From: Pseudarthrobacter sp. NBSH8
Lineage (GTDB): Bacteria; Actinomycetota; Actinomycetes; Actinomycetales; Micrococcaceae
NCBI RefSeq assembly: GCF_014217545.1
Contig: NZ_CP043178.1
Location: 1,736,001-1,800,000, forward strand
DNA length: 64,000 nucleotides
Direction: 5' to 3'
Shown here: positions 24,655-32,734 of the stretch, piece by piece
Numbering within the stretch: the first letter of the stretch is position 1
Layout of the letters: the number at the start of each line of letters is the position of its first letter
Translations under genes and position numbers: made by a program
The notes under the pieces: model-generated
Told to the model about the DNA's origin: nothing
The model's input: the letters and a program-made list of their open reading frames with translations, nothing else
Database searches by the model: none

Positions 24655-26847
24655 CTACAGGGCGATGATTTTAAGCAGCAGTGCGTGTTCCGGGTTGAGG
24701 GCGGGCATGGGCAGGCCCACTTCGGCCAGGAATCGGCCGCGGGCTACTGCGCCGTCCGCTAGCCAGGCCGGGGGCTGGACCTGGGTGAAGGTGTTGGCGT
24801 AGTCTGCATCTGCCGGGGCTGGGAAGATGGCTTCCACCCGGTAGTCCCGGTCAGGTTCCAGGCCGGGGATGGCGATCCGTCCCGGCTGTTCTGCGAAGGC
24901 GGTGCCGGTGCTGACCAGGGCGAACAGGGCCGCCGTCGTTCCCTGTGTGGCACCACTGGGGGCCACCACACCGTGCAGCATCAGGGAATCGTCGGACATG
25001 TCCGCGCGGACCATGCGCCCGGAGTGGATCAGGGCGCGGTGTTCCTTGTAGAGGGCGATGAAGCGTTTGAGTTCCTCGCGCTCGGCGCCCTGGACGCTGC
25101 GGACGTCCCATTCCATGCCGAAGTGGCCGAACAGGGCGGTGATGGCGCGGAAGGACAGGTCGTGGGTACGGGCCGTGGTGTGCGAGGTGGTGGGGCCGAT
25201 GTGTCCGCCCACCAGCTCAGGCGGAACCACGACGCCGGTCCAGCGCTGGATGGTCTGGCGTTCCAGGGCGTCGTTGCAGTCCGAGGCCCAGATGCGGTCG
25301 GTGCGTTCCAGGATGCCGAGGTCCACCCGGGCGCCGCCGGAGGAGCAGCTTTCAATCTCGACGCCGGGATGCGCCTTGCGGAGTTCGTCGAAGAGCCGGT
25401 AGGCGGCAAGGGTCTGTTCGTGGACGGAGGAGCGGCCGCCGTGGCCGTGTTCGAGGAGGTCCCGGTTCTGGTCCCATTTGAGGTAGCTGATGTTGTTCTC
25501 GCGCAGCAGGGCGTCGACACGGTCGTAAATGTACTGCCATGCGTCCGGGTTCACGAGGTCGATCACATGCTGGTTCCGCCATTCAAGGGGCAGGCGGCCG
25601 CCGTCCTTGTAGCTGTGGACGGATGGACCAACGATCCATTCGGGGTGTGCGCGGGCAATATCGGAGTCCAGGTTGACCATTTCGGGTTCCACCCAGAGCC
25701 CGAATTCCATTCCGCGCGAGGTTACGGCGTCGATCAGGGGCGTGAGGCCGTCGGGCCAGAGGGTTTCGTCGACGTACCAGTCGCCGAGGCCGGCGTGGTC
25801 GTCGCGGCGGCCGCGGAACCAGCCGTCGTCGAGGACAAAGCGCTCGACGCCGAGTTCGGCGGCGGAGTCGGCCAGTTCGATCAGGGTGGACAGGTTGTGG
25901 TCGAAGTAGACCGCTTCCCAGACATTGAGCACTGCGGGGCGGGGCTTGCCGGCGGGCAGGCCGGTGGTGGCTGCGGGGAGCACGTGGTGGGGGCGGGATC
26001 GGAACCAGGTGTAGAACGCCTCGCTGATGCCGTCCAGGCCGTGGTCCGAGTACGCGGCAAAGAGCGCCGGTGTGGTGTAGCTGGCACCGGGTGCGAGGAT
26101 GACCTCGGCCGGGCCCAGGAGTTCGGAGCCGCCGATCATGGTGCGGCCATCGCCAATGCTGTCCGCGAACTGTTCGTGGTTGCCGCTCCAGGCCAGGTGC
26201 GTGGCCCAGACTTTCCCGTGGCGGTTGCCGAACCCTGCGGTGCCGGCGGCGAAGAGCAGTGAGGAATCGTGTCCGGTGCGGCCGTGCCGGCCGGTGCGGA
26301 CCCAGGTGCCCTGCTGGATGGGGCGGCGCTGCGGGTGGCGTTCCCGGCACCAGCGCCCGGTCAGGTCAAGGAGTTCGACGGCGTCGGGCGCCACCGGGAG
26401 GACGGTGGCCAGTTCGTCGAGTTGATAGGGTGTGGCGCCGTCGTTGGTGAGGGTGTGGCGCAGCTCCAGCAGGCCGCCGTCGTGCAGTGTCAGTGCGGAC
26501 GAGACGGTGAGGCCGGCGTCGGCATCGGTCTGGACGATGATGGCGGAAGTCCCCTGGGCACCGGCGCTCACGACGCGGAGGCGGGCTGAGAAATCGAGGC
26601 CGGAGACGCCGTCGGTGATGCGGTGGCCGCGGAGGGCGGGACGGCCGCGCCAACTGGACGATGCCTGCGGCAGGAGGCCGGCAGGCACATTGGCGTCGAT
26701 GGATGACGGCGGGATAGCGGCCGTGAGGATAGCGAGGTCCGGCAGCGTGCTGCCAAGATCCGCGCCCCAGTGGATGACCTCGGCCTCCCGGCTGTCGAAG
26801 CTGATCACCAGGCTGGTGCCGGCGGAACGGAGATGCAGGGGGTCCAT
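24655..26847 (-). CDS. alpha-galactosidase, GH36
   Basis: 730 aa, the usual GH36 length. The N-terminal beta-sandwich leads to a TIM barrel with the motif FGLWVEPEMVNLDSD, the nucleophile aspartate in YLKWDQNRD near residue 460 and the acid/base aspartate in WASDCNDALERQ near residue 525. It lacks a signal peptide, so it acts in the cytoplasm on imported alpha-galactosides (raffinose, stachyose, melibiose). It is the last gene after the ABC transporter, separated from it by a strong terminator-like hairpin that probably lowers its expression relative to the binding protein. Confidence 0.93.
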   Translation of the reverse strand: MDPLHLRSAGTSLVISFDSREAEVIHWGADLGSTLPDLAILTAAIPPSSIDANVPAGLLPQASSSWRGRPALRGHRITDGVSGLDFSARLRVVSAGAQGTSAIIVQTDADAGLTVSSALTLHDGGLLELRHTLTNDGATPYQLDELATVLPVAPDAVELLDLTGRWCRERHPQRRPIQQGTWVRTGRHGRTGHDSSLLFAAGTAGFGNRHGKVWATHLAWSGNHEQFADSIGDGRTMIGGSELLGPAEVILAPGASYTTPALFAAYSDHGLDGISEAFYTWFRSRPHHVLPAATTGLPAGKPRPAVLNVWEAVYFDHNLSTLIELADSAAELGVERFVLDDGWFRGRRDDHAGLGDWYVDETLWPDGLTPLIDAVTSRGMEFGLWVEPEMVNLDSDIARAHPEWIVGPSVHSYKDGGRLPLEWRNQHVIDLVNPDAWQYIYDRVDALLRENNISYLKWDQNRDLLEHGHGGRSSVHEQTLAAYRLFDELRKAHPGVEIESCSSGGARVDLGILERTDRIWASDCNDALERQTIQRWTGVVVPPELVGGHIGPTTSHTTARTHDLSFRAITALFGHFGMEWDVRSVQGAEREELKRFIALYKEHRALIHSGRMVRADMSDDSLMLHGVVAPSGATQGTTAALFALVSTGTAFAEQPGRIAIPGLEPDRDYRVEAIFPAPADADYANTFTQVQPPAWLADGAVARGRFLAEVGLPMPALNPEHALLLKIIAL

Positions 26848-26886
26848 AAATACAGTCCTTCTAAAGGGTGGGAGTAATAAAAACTA

Positions 26887-26928
26887 GGCTGTGCGCCGCG
26901 GGCAAGACGATGCCCGCGGCGCACAGCC
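26887..26928 (-). terminator. perfect 18-bp terminator/attenuator before the alpha-galactosidase gene
   Basis: Arms GGCTGTGCGCCGCGGGCA (26887-26904) and its exact complement (26911-26928) around a 6-base loop. In the minus direction it is followed by TAGTTTTTATT, so it has the features of an intrinsic terminator. It lies 15 bases after the binding-protein stop and 40 bases before the alpha-galactosidase start. Confidence 0.85.
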
Positions 26929-26943
26929 GGTCACGCGGGTGGC

Positions 26944-28284
26944 CTACTTGAAGAGGGCGTTGACCTTTTCGTTGGCCTGGGTGAGGGAACTGGCCGGGGC
27001 CTTGCCGGAGATCACTGCGTCCATGGCGGGGTTCATGATGCCGTCAACTTTGGCAGCATTGTCCGCGATCGGGAACAGGAACGTCGTGCCGTCCTTGACA
27101 TGCGTTGTGAAGGCGCTGACGTCGATGCCCTTTTCCTTGAAGGCCGCGGCGGCCTTTTCGGACGAGGAAGTGATGGCGGGGAAGACGACGGCCTTGGAGG
27201 CCACGACGTCCTGGCAGTCAGTCGAGGCGAGGTACTCGACCCATTTGACGGATGCGGCCGGGTTCTTGGTGCCGGCGTAGATGGAGTCGGCCAGGCCGTT
27301 GAACATGGACGCGCGTTTGCCGTCCGGTCCCGTCGGGGTGGGGGCGATGCCTGTGTCCACTCCCTTGTAGCTGGTGTACTGGCCGGTCGTCCAGTCGCCC
27401 GACGTGTTGATGGCGGCCTTTCCTGCGCCAAAGTTGTCCTGCATGCTGGCGCCTACCGTTGTTTCAAGTTTGGGCATGTAGCCCTTGTCCGCCAGCCCGG
27501 CCCACCAGGCGATGGTTTCCTGGAACTTGGGGTCGTCGTAGTTGAACTTTGTGCCCCAGGGGTTTTTGTCCGTGTGGGTCCAGCCGGTGGTGGCCGTCAG
27601 GAAGCTCCACTGTGTCTGGCCCTGGCCCGAGCCCGAGGACTCCAAACCCAGGCCGTAGACGGCCACTTGGTTTTTGTCGAAGCCGGCTTCGTCTCCGCGT
27701 TTACCGTTCTTGTCAACGGTCAGGTGGGCGATGGCCTTTTCGTAGCTGCCACCATCCGTGGGGTTCCAGTTCAGGGTGGCCATCTGTTCGGCCGTGATGC
27801 CGGCGGCGTCGGTCATGGCCTTGTTGTAGAACAGGCCCACGGTGTCCCAGTCCTTGGGCAGGCCGTAGCGCTTACCGTCCTGGCCCACCCACAGATCGGC
27901 GAGGCCCTTGTTATAGATGTCCACGTCGATCTTGTCGTTCTTGACGGCGTCGTCGAGGGCGAGGAGCTGCTTCTTGTCGGCGTGCTCGGGGTACTTGGAG
28001 AGGTGGTTCGTGAAGACATCAGGGGCGTTTCCGGCGACGAATCCGTTGGTCAGGGTGGTCCAGTAGTCACCCCAGCCGCGCTGGGTGATCTTGACCTTGA
28101 TGTCCGGGTTGGCCTTGGTGAAGTCTTCCGCGCACTGCTCGTAGGCGGGCAGCTGATTGGAATCCCACAGCCAATAGTCGATTTCGCCTTTGGCGTCACC
28201 GGCGGTGGTGGATCCGCCGCCGCAGGCGGAGAGGGAGATGGCGATGGCTGCGGCGGCAGCGACTGCGCCGAGGGATTTTTTCAT
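26944..28284 (-). CDS. sugar ABC transporter substrate-binding lipoprotein
   Basis: About 446 aa, extracellular solute-binding family 1. A lipoprotein signal peptide ends in the lipobox LSAC near residue 20, followed by a Gly/Ser/Thr linker. The domain opens EIDYWLWDSNQLPAYEQCA. The ATG at 28284 follows an AAAGG site; the open frame extends further upstream but lacks signal character there. It is the third gene of the transporter unit and should bind the oligosaccharide that the GH36 and GH32 enzymes split. Confidence 0.88.
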   Translation of the reverse strand: MKKSLGAVAAAAAIAISLSACGGGSTTAGDAKGEIDYWLWDSNQLPAYEQCAEDFTKANPDIKVKITQRGWGDYWTTLTNGFVAGNAPDVFTNHLSKYPEHADKKQLLALDDAVKNDKIDVDIYNKGLADLWVGQDGKRYGLPKDWDTVGLFYNKAMTDAAGITAEQMATLNWNPTDGGSYEKAIAHLTVDKNGKRGDEAGFDKNQVAVYGLGLESSGSGQGQTQWSFLTATTGWTHTDKNPWGTKFNYDDPKFQETIAWWAGLADKGYMPKLETTVGASMQDNFGAGKAAINTSGDWTTGQYTSYKGVDTGIAPTPTGPDGKRASMFNGLADSIYAGTKNPAASVKWVEYLASTDCQDVVASKAVVFPAITSSSEKAAAAFKEKGIDVSAFTTHVKDGTTFLFPIADNAAKVDGIMNPAMDAVISGKAPASSLTQANEKVNALFK

Positions 28285-28357
28285 GTTGGACCTTTCGAAC
28301 AGGGCATGAGGTTGCCCGGAGGGGAGTTGGTAAGGGTGAGTGGTTGGGGTTGGCGGT

Positions 28358-29260
28358 TTATTTGATGCCGGAGAATCCGATGGAGTTGACCACCTTCTTG
28401 CCGAACGCGATGAACAGGATGAGGATGGGCACTGCCGCAACGATGGTGGCGGCCATGAGTCCGGACCAGTCCGGGGCGCCCTGGGGGGACTGGGACTTGA
28501 AGACGCTAAGGCCCACGGTGAGGACGCGGATGCTCTCGTCGTTGCCGACCAGCAGGGGCCAGAAGTATTCGTTCCACTGGCCGATGAACGTCAGCAGCGC
28601 GAGCGTTGCCATGGGCGCGGCGGCGTTGGGCAAGACGATCTGGAAGAAGATACGCAGGCTCTTGGCCCCGTCGAGCATGGCTGCCTCTTCCACTTCGCGG
28701 GACATGCTCAGGAAGAACTGCCGCAGGAAGAAGATGGCGAACGCGGACATGAACAGGAAGGGCAGTGTCAAGCCGGCGAACGTGTTCAGCAGACCCAGGT
28801 TCTTGATCATGAGGAAGTTGGGCAGCGCGGTGAAGATCCCCGGAATCATCATGGTGGCCAGGAACACGGAGAAGACCACGTCACGCCCGGGCCAGCGGAG
28901 CCGGGCGAAGGCGTAGGCGGCAAGTGCGCTGAAAAAGACCTGGCCTGCGGTAGTCACTGTGGAAAAAAGTATCGAGTTGCGCAGGTACAGCCAGAAGTCG
29001 ATCGCTGCCCCGGAACCTCCTTCGGCGATGGCCTCTTCTGTGGTCTGCATTCCAAAGACACGCTTGAAGGCGCCCCAGGAGAAGTCGGCCGGCAGGAGAT
29101 TAGCCGAGTTGGAGGCCAGCGAGTGGTTGCTGGAGAGGGCCGTTCGGAGCATCCAGAGGAACGGGAAAATGGTGAGGGCCAGTGCGAGGGCGATGACGGC
29201 CCACGCACCGATGCGGTGCCAGTCGAGGGCTTTTCGTGTGGTGAGTGTTTGAGTGGTCAT
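28358..29260 (-). CDS. carbohydrate ABC transporter permease (MalG-like)
   Basis: 300 aa with six predicted membrane segments and the EAA loop EEAAMLDGAKSLRIFFQIVLP. Typical CUT1 inner-membrane partner length. It starts 12 bases after the first permease gene and precedes the binding protein. No ATPase is encoded in the cluster, so a shared MsiK-type ATPase elsewhere must energise it, as is usual in actinobacteria. Confidence 0.88.
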   Translation of the reverse strand: MTTQTLTTRKALDWHRIGAWAVIALALALTIFPFLWMLRTALSSNHSLASNSANLLPADFSWGAFKRVFGMQTTEEAIAEGGSGAAIDFWLYLRNSILFSTVTTAGQVFFSALAAYAFARLRWPGRDVVFSVFLATMMIPGIFTALPNFLMIKNLGLLNTFAGLTLPFLFMSAFAIFFLRQFFLSMSREVEEAAMLDGAKSLRIFFQIVLPNAAAPMATLALLTFIGQWNEYFWPLLVGNDESIRVLTVGLSVFKSQSPQGAPDWSGLMAATIVAAVPILILFIAFGKKVVNSIGFSGIK

Positions 29261-29272
29261 GGCTGGGGTTCC

Positions 29273-30217
29273 TTAGTCCAGATCCGATTCGTTGCCTTTG
29301 AGGAACTTCATCTGGAGGAAGGCCACGAGTGCAAGGATCACGAAGAGAATGACGGACAGGGCGGAGGCGTAGCCGAAGTCCGATTCGCCGAAGGCTTTTT
29401 GGTAGATGTACATCTGGATGACGCGGGTGGCGTTGACCGGACCGCCGCCGGTGGTGACTGCGACGGTGTCGAAGACCTGGAAAGATCCGATGACGGTGAC
29501 CACCAGGACCAGTGCCAGGACCGGACGAAGGAGCGGCATCGTGATGGACCAGAACGTCCTGGTTGGGGAAGCCCCGTCGAGTGAGGCGACCTCGTAGACG
29601 TGGTGGGGGATGGACTGGAGGCCGGCGAAGATCAGCAGAGCGGTGTAGCCCATATGGCGCCAGACGTTGACGAATGCGATGGTGGGAATGGCCCACTGCT
29701 CGCTTCCGAAGAACGCGATCCGAGGACCGCCTAGCCAGCTGATGATTTCGTTGACGATGCCCAGCTGGTAGTCGAGCATCCAGAACCACAGGAGAGCGAC
29801 AATCACGTTGGCCACCAGGAATGGCAGCAGCAGCGCTCCCCGGATGAACGTGGATTTAGCCACGCGGTGCATCAGCACCGCCAGGCCGAGGGCGATGACT
29901 GTCTGGAAGACGATGTTGATTGCGACGTACTGGATGGTCACAGCCATCGCATTCCAGAAGAGCTCATCCTTGAAGATCGCCGTGTAGTTGTCGACGCCGA
30001 CCCATTTGGGCTCTCCGAGGATGCTGTACTCGGTGAAACTCAGGTAGACGCCGCGGACGGTGGGAACCAAGCTAAAGGCCACGAGGCCGATCATCGCCGG
30101 CAGGATGAACAGAAACGCGATCCTGACGTCACGCAGTTTGGCCCTGCGACGGCCCCGGCTTGAACCCTGGGGCGCCTTGTGAGTGGCGCCGGGTGGGTGC
30201 TTGGTAATTGTGGTCAT
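29273..30217 (-). CDS. carbohydrate ABC transporter permease (MalF-like)
   Basis: About 314 aa. A basic cytoplasmic N-terminus (SSRGRRRAKLRD) precedes six membrane segments; the EAA loop is YEVASLDGASPTRTFWSITMP. The ATG at 30217 has GGAGAGGGA about 6 bases upstream and is preferred over an upstream start lying in the divergent promoter. First gene of the minus-strand sugar operon. Confidence 0.88.
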   Translation of the reverse strand: MTTITKHPPGATHKAPQGSSRGRRRAKLRDVRIAFLFILPAMIGLVAFSLVPTVRGVYLSFTEYSILGEPKWVGVDNYTAIFKDELFWNAMAVTIQYVAINIVFQTVIALGLAVLMHRVAKSTFIRGALLLPFLVANVIVALLWFWMLDYQLGIVNEIISWLGGPRIAFFGSEQWAIPTIAFVNVWRHMGYTALLIFAGLQSIPHHVYEVASLDGASPTRTFWSITMPLLRPVLALVLVVTVIGSFQVFDTVAVTTGGGPVNATRVIQMYIYQKAFGESDFGYASALSVILFVILALVAFLQMKFLKGNESDLD

Positions 30218-30261
30218 CTTTGATCCCTCTCCTGTGAGGTAGGTAACAATTGACCGCAACT

Positions 30262-30350
30262 CTACGCGCGTTGCAACGGAAAATGCAATACCCATTCGCT
30301 GGAATACGCAGGTTTACTGCTGGGCCAAAGAAAGACCTTGACGCGCGTAG
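30262..30350. promoter_or_regulatory. candidate LacI operator pair in the divergent promoter
   Basis: CTACGCGCGT at 30262-30271 and its reverse complement ACGCGCGTAG at 30341-30350 lie in the 156-base gap between the permease and the Gfo/Idh/MocA gene. CG-centred half-sites are typical of LacI-family operators, and the LacI gene is in the same cluster. Looping between the two sites, 79 bases apart, is possible. A nearby TTGCA/TGCAA pair (30271-30288) is a second candidate. Confidence 0.4.
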
Positions 30351-30373
30351 ATTCCATGCGCATACTTTCTTCC

Positions 30374-31606
30374 ATGACTTCTTCAATTGGAATCGTTGGT
30401 GCAGGACAGTTCGCAGGCGTGTTCGCCAAGCTCTTCGCTGCCCACCCGGGAATCTCAGACATCTATTTCACCGACCTCATCACTGATCGTGCAGAGACCC
30501 AAAGCAGCAGCGCCGGCGCGGCAGGGACGTTCGAGAGTTTCGAGGCAATGCTTGAAAGCGACGTCGACGCCGTTGCGATCTTCACCCAGCGCTGGACCCA
30601 CGGACCCCTGGTGGTGCAGGCGCTGCGCGCCGGCAAGCACGTCTACTCCGCCGTGCCCATGGCGATCTCCGAAGAGGAGATCGCAGAAATTATCGAAGCA
30701 GTCCGGGAGACCGGGCTGACGTACATGATGGGCGAGACCAGCTACTACAACCCCGCCACAGTATTCGCCCGCAAGAAGAATGCCGAGGGTGCCTTTGGCC
30801 GAATCTTCTACGCGGAGGGCGACTACGTCCACGACATGGACCTCGGCTTCTACGACGCCTACCAGTACAGCGGCGGAGATAACTGGAAGCGCACCGCCAG
30901 CTACCCGCCCATGCTCTACCCCACCCACTCCGTGGGCGGGGTGCTCGGAGCAACCGGCTCCCACGCCGTCAGCGTCAGCTGCATCGGCTACCGGGATGAG
31001 CGCGGCGATGGCGTCTTCGACCGCGAGGTAAGCATGTTCGACAACGACTTCTCCAACGCCAGCGCCCTGTTCGAACTCGCCGGCGGCGGGTCCATGCGCA
31101 TCAACGAGTTCCGCAGGGTGGGCTACCCCTCCCACCTGCGCGAGAGCCGCTTCCGCTACTTCGGCACCGAGGCAAGCATGGAACAGCTCGCCCTGGTCAG
31201 CGTCTGGCAGGACAAACACGCCGTGACCGACATCAGTGACCAGCTCGAGACCCAGGCCACCATGGACGTGGATGACCCCATGCTGGCCGACGTCGCCCCC
31301 GCACTGCGTGATGCCTTTATCTCCGGCATGGCATCCGTGCACGACGCCGGACGCCTGCCGGCAGAGTTCCGCGGCCTGCCCAACGGCCACGAGGGCAGCC
31401 ACCACTTCCTCGTGGACGACTTCGTCACCGCCATGAACACCGGCACCCTGCCTCCGGTCAACGCCTGGGAAGCCGCCCGCTATACCCTTCCCGGCATCGT
31501 TGCCCACCAGTCCGCCCTGCGCGGCGGCGAACGCCTGCCGGTGTCCGACTTCGGCGACGCCCCGGCAGGGCTGCCCCGCCCGGTACTTCGCGAGTCCGCC
31601 AACTGA
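30374..31606 (+). CDS. Gfo/Idh/MocA family oxidoreductase
   Basis: About 410 aa. The Rossmann motif (IGIVGAGQFAGVF) starts almost at the N-terminus, which favours the ATG at 30374 over upstream in-frame starts at 30338 and 30356. The second domain begins near residue 120 (YMMGETSYYNPATVF). It has no standard EKP motif; the corresponding stretch reads YSAVPMAISEEE. Its substrate is unknown. Position between the transporter and the LacI/GH32 genes suggests oxidation or NAD-assisted cleavage of an imported sugar. Confidence 0.8.
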   Translation: MTSSIGIVGAGQFAGVFAKLFAAHPGISDIYFTDLITDRAETQSSSAGAAGTFESFEAMLESDVDAVAIFTQRWTHGPLVVQALRAGKHVYSAVPMAISEEEIAEIIEAVRETGLTYMMGETSYYNPATVFARKKNAEGAFGRIFYAEGDYVHDMDLGFYDAYQYSGGDNWKRTASYPPMLYPTHSVGGVLGATGSHAVSVSCIGYRDERGDGVFDREVSMFDNDFSNASALFELAGGGSMRINEFRRVGYPSHLRESRFRYFGTEASMEQLALVSVWQDKHAVTDISDQLETQATMDVDDPMLADVAPALRDAFISGMASVHDAGRLPAEFRGLPNGHEGSHHFLVDDFVTAMNTGTLPPVNAWEAARYTLPGIVAHQSALRGGERLPVSDFGDAPAGLPRPVLRESAN

Positions 31607-31618
31607 AACGCCGCTAGC

Positions 31619-32734
31619 ATGGTTGTCATGCCGCACCCGACCTCACAAGCCAAGCCGATCACACGCGACGATGTCGCCAGGCTGGCAGGGGTCAGCCCCG
31701 CCGTCGTCAGTTACGTGGTCAACGGCGGGCCCAGGGCCGTTTCTCCTGCGAACGAGGCCAAGGTGCGGCAGGCAATCAGGGCGCTGGGTTACCGGCCCAA
31801 CGCGGCAGCCCGGGCACTTGCCTTGGGCTCCAGTGAGATGCTCGCCATGATCGTCCCCGATGCCATAAATCCGTTCTACGCCTCGCTCGCCCGCGCCGTC
31901 GAAAACGCCGCGGCCGAGCGGGGCTACACCCTCCTGCTGGCGGATTCCCAGGACTCGCTGCGCACAGAGCGCCGCCTGATCAAGAACTTCGCCGCACGGA
32001 GGGTGGACGGCCTGTTCCTCTCCAGTGTGCTGTTCGAACCTGATCTGATGGACCTTGAACAGTCAGACATTCCCGTTGTGCTCCTGAACCACCCCGCCGA
32101 CCTCGCCACGGCAGGCAGTCCCGCTGTGAAGAAAGACGGTGCGGGGGGCCGCGGTCCTTATGCCGTTGGAGTGGCCTTCCGGGAGGGGGCACGCATGGCG
32201 GTCGAGCACCTCATCAGCCACGGCCACGAACGGATCGGGCTGGTCATAGGCGGCAATGCCGACAGTGAGCTTGACGCACGCGAGGTCGGATGGCAGCAGG
32301 GCATCCAGGCTGCCGGCCTCACGGAGGGCCCGATCATTCGGGTGCCGTTTACCCGCGAGGGCGGGTACCGTGCCGGACAGGAGCTGCTGGCCCGCAGCGA
32401 GCGGCCCACCGCCGTATTCGTAAGCTCCGACCAGCAGGCTGCGGGCCTGCTCTGCGCCCTCCACGAGGGCGGCCTCCGGCTACCGGAGGACCTCGCCGTG
32501 TTCTCCTTCGACGGCGCACCCGAATCTGAATACACCTGGCCCCGGCTCAGCACAGTCGCCCAGCCCTTGAAGGACTTGGCACAGGGCGCCCTGAACGCCC
32601 TCCTAGCCTCGGGGCCCGGACAAGAACCCCACACCAAAATCTTCCCCGCCGAACTGGTATTCCGCGCATCCTGCGGCTGCCACACGCCCGCGGCGTACCC
32701 CACCGATTACCCATTAAGGCACCCAACGTCATGA
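31619..32734 (+). CDS. LacI-family transcriptional regulator
   Basis: About 371 aa. The HTH and hinge are clear: ITRDDVARLAGVSPAVVSYV, then LGYRPNAAARALA. The effector domain opens MLAMIVPDAINPFYASL. The start may be the ATG at 31619 or that at 31628. It overlaps the GH32 gene by 4 bases, so regulator and fructosidase are co-translated. It most likely represses the divergent sugar operon until a galactosyl or fructosyl sugar is present. Confidence 0.9.
   Translation: MVVMPHPTSQAKPITRDDVARLAGVSPAVVSYVVNGGPRAVSPANEAKVRQAIRALGYRPNAAARALALGSSEMLAMIVPDAINPFYASLARAVENAAAERGYTLLLADSQDSLRTERRLIKNFAARRVDGLFLSSVLFEPDLMDLEQSDIPVVLLNHPADLATAGSPAVKKDGAGGRGPYAVGVAFREGARMAVEHLISHGHERIGLVIGGNADSELDAREVGWQQGIQAAGLTEGPIIRVPFTREGGYRAGQELLARSERPTAVFVSSDQQAAGLLCALHEGGLRLPEDLAVFSFDGAPESEYTWPRLSTVAQPLKDLAQGALNALLASGPGQEPHTKIFPAELVFRASCGCHTPAAYPTDYPLRHPTS

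Noticed and set aside
24973..26262. Long plus-strand open frame opposite the alpha-galactosidase
   Set aside because: It is Val/Gly/Asp-rich antisense of a clear GH36 gene and has no family match; a GC-rich codon-usage artefact.
27100..28365. 421-codon plus-strand open frame opposite the sugar-binding lipoprotein gene
   Set aside because: Shadow of a gene with a clear lipobox and ABC binding-protein domain.
30455..31636. 393-codon minus-strand open frame opposite the sugar-cluster oxidoreductase
   Set aside because: Composition is that of antisense GC-rich coding DNA and no ribosome site is present.
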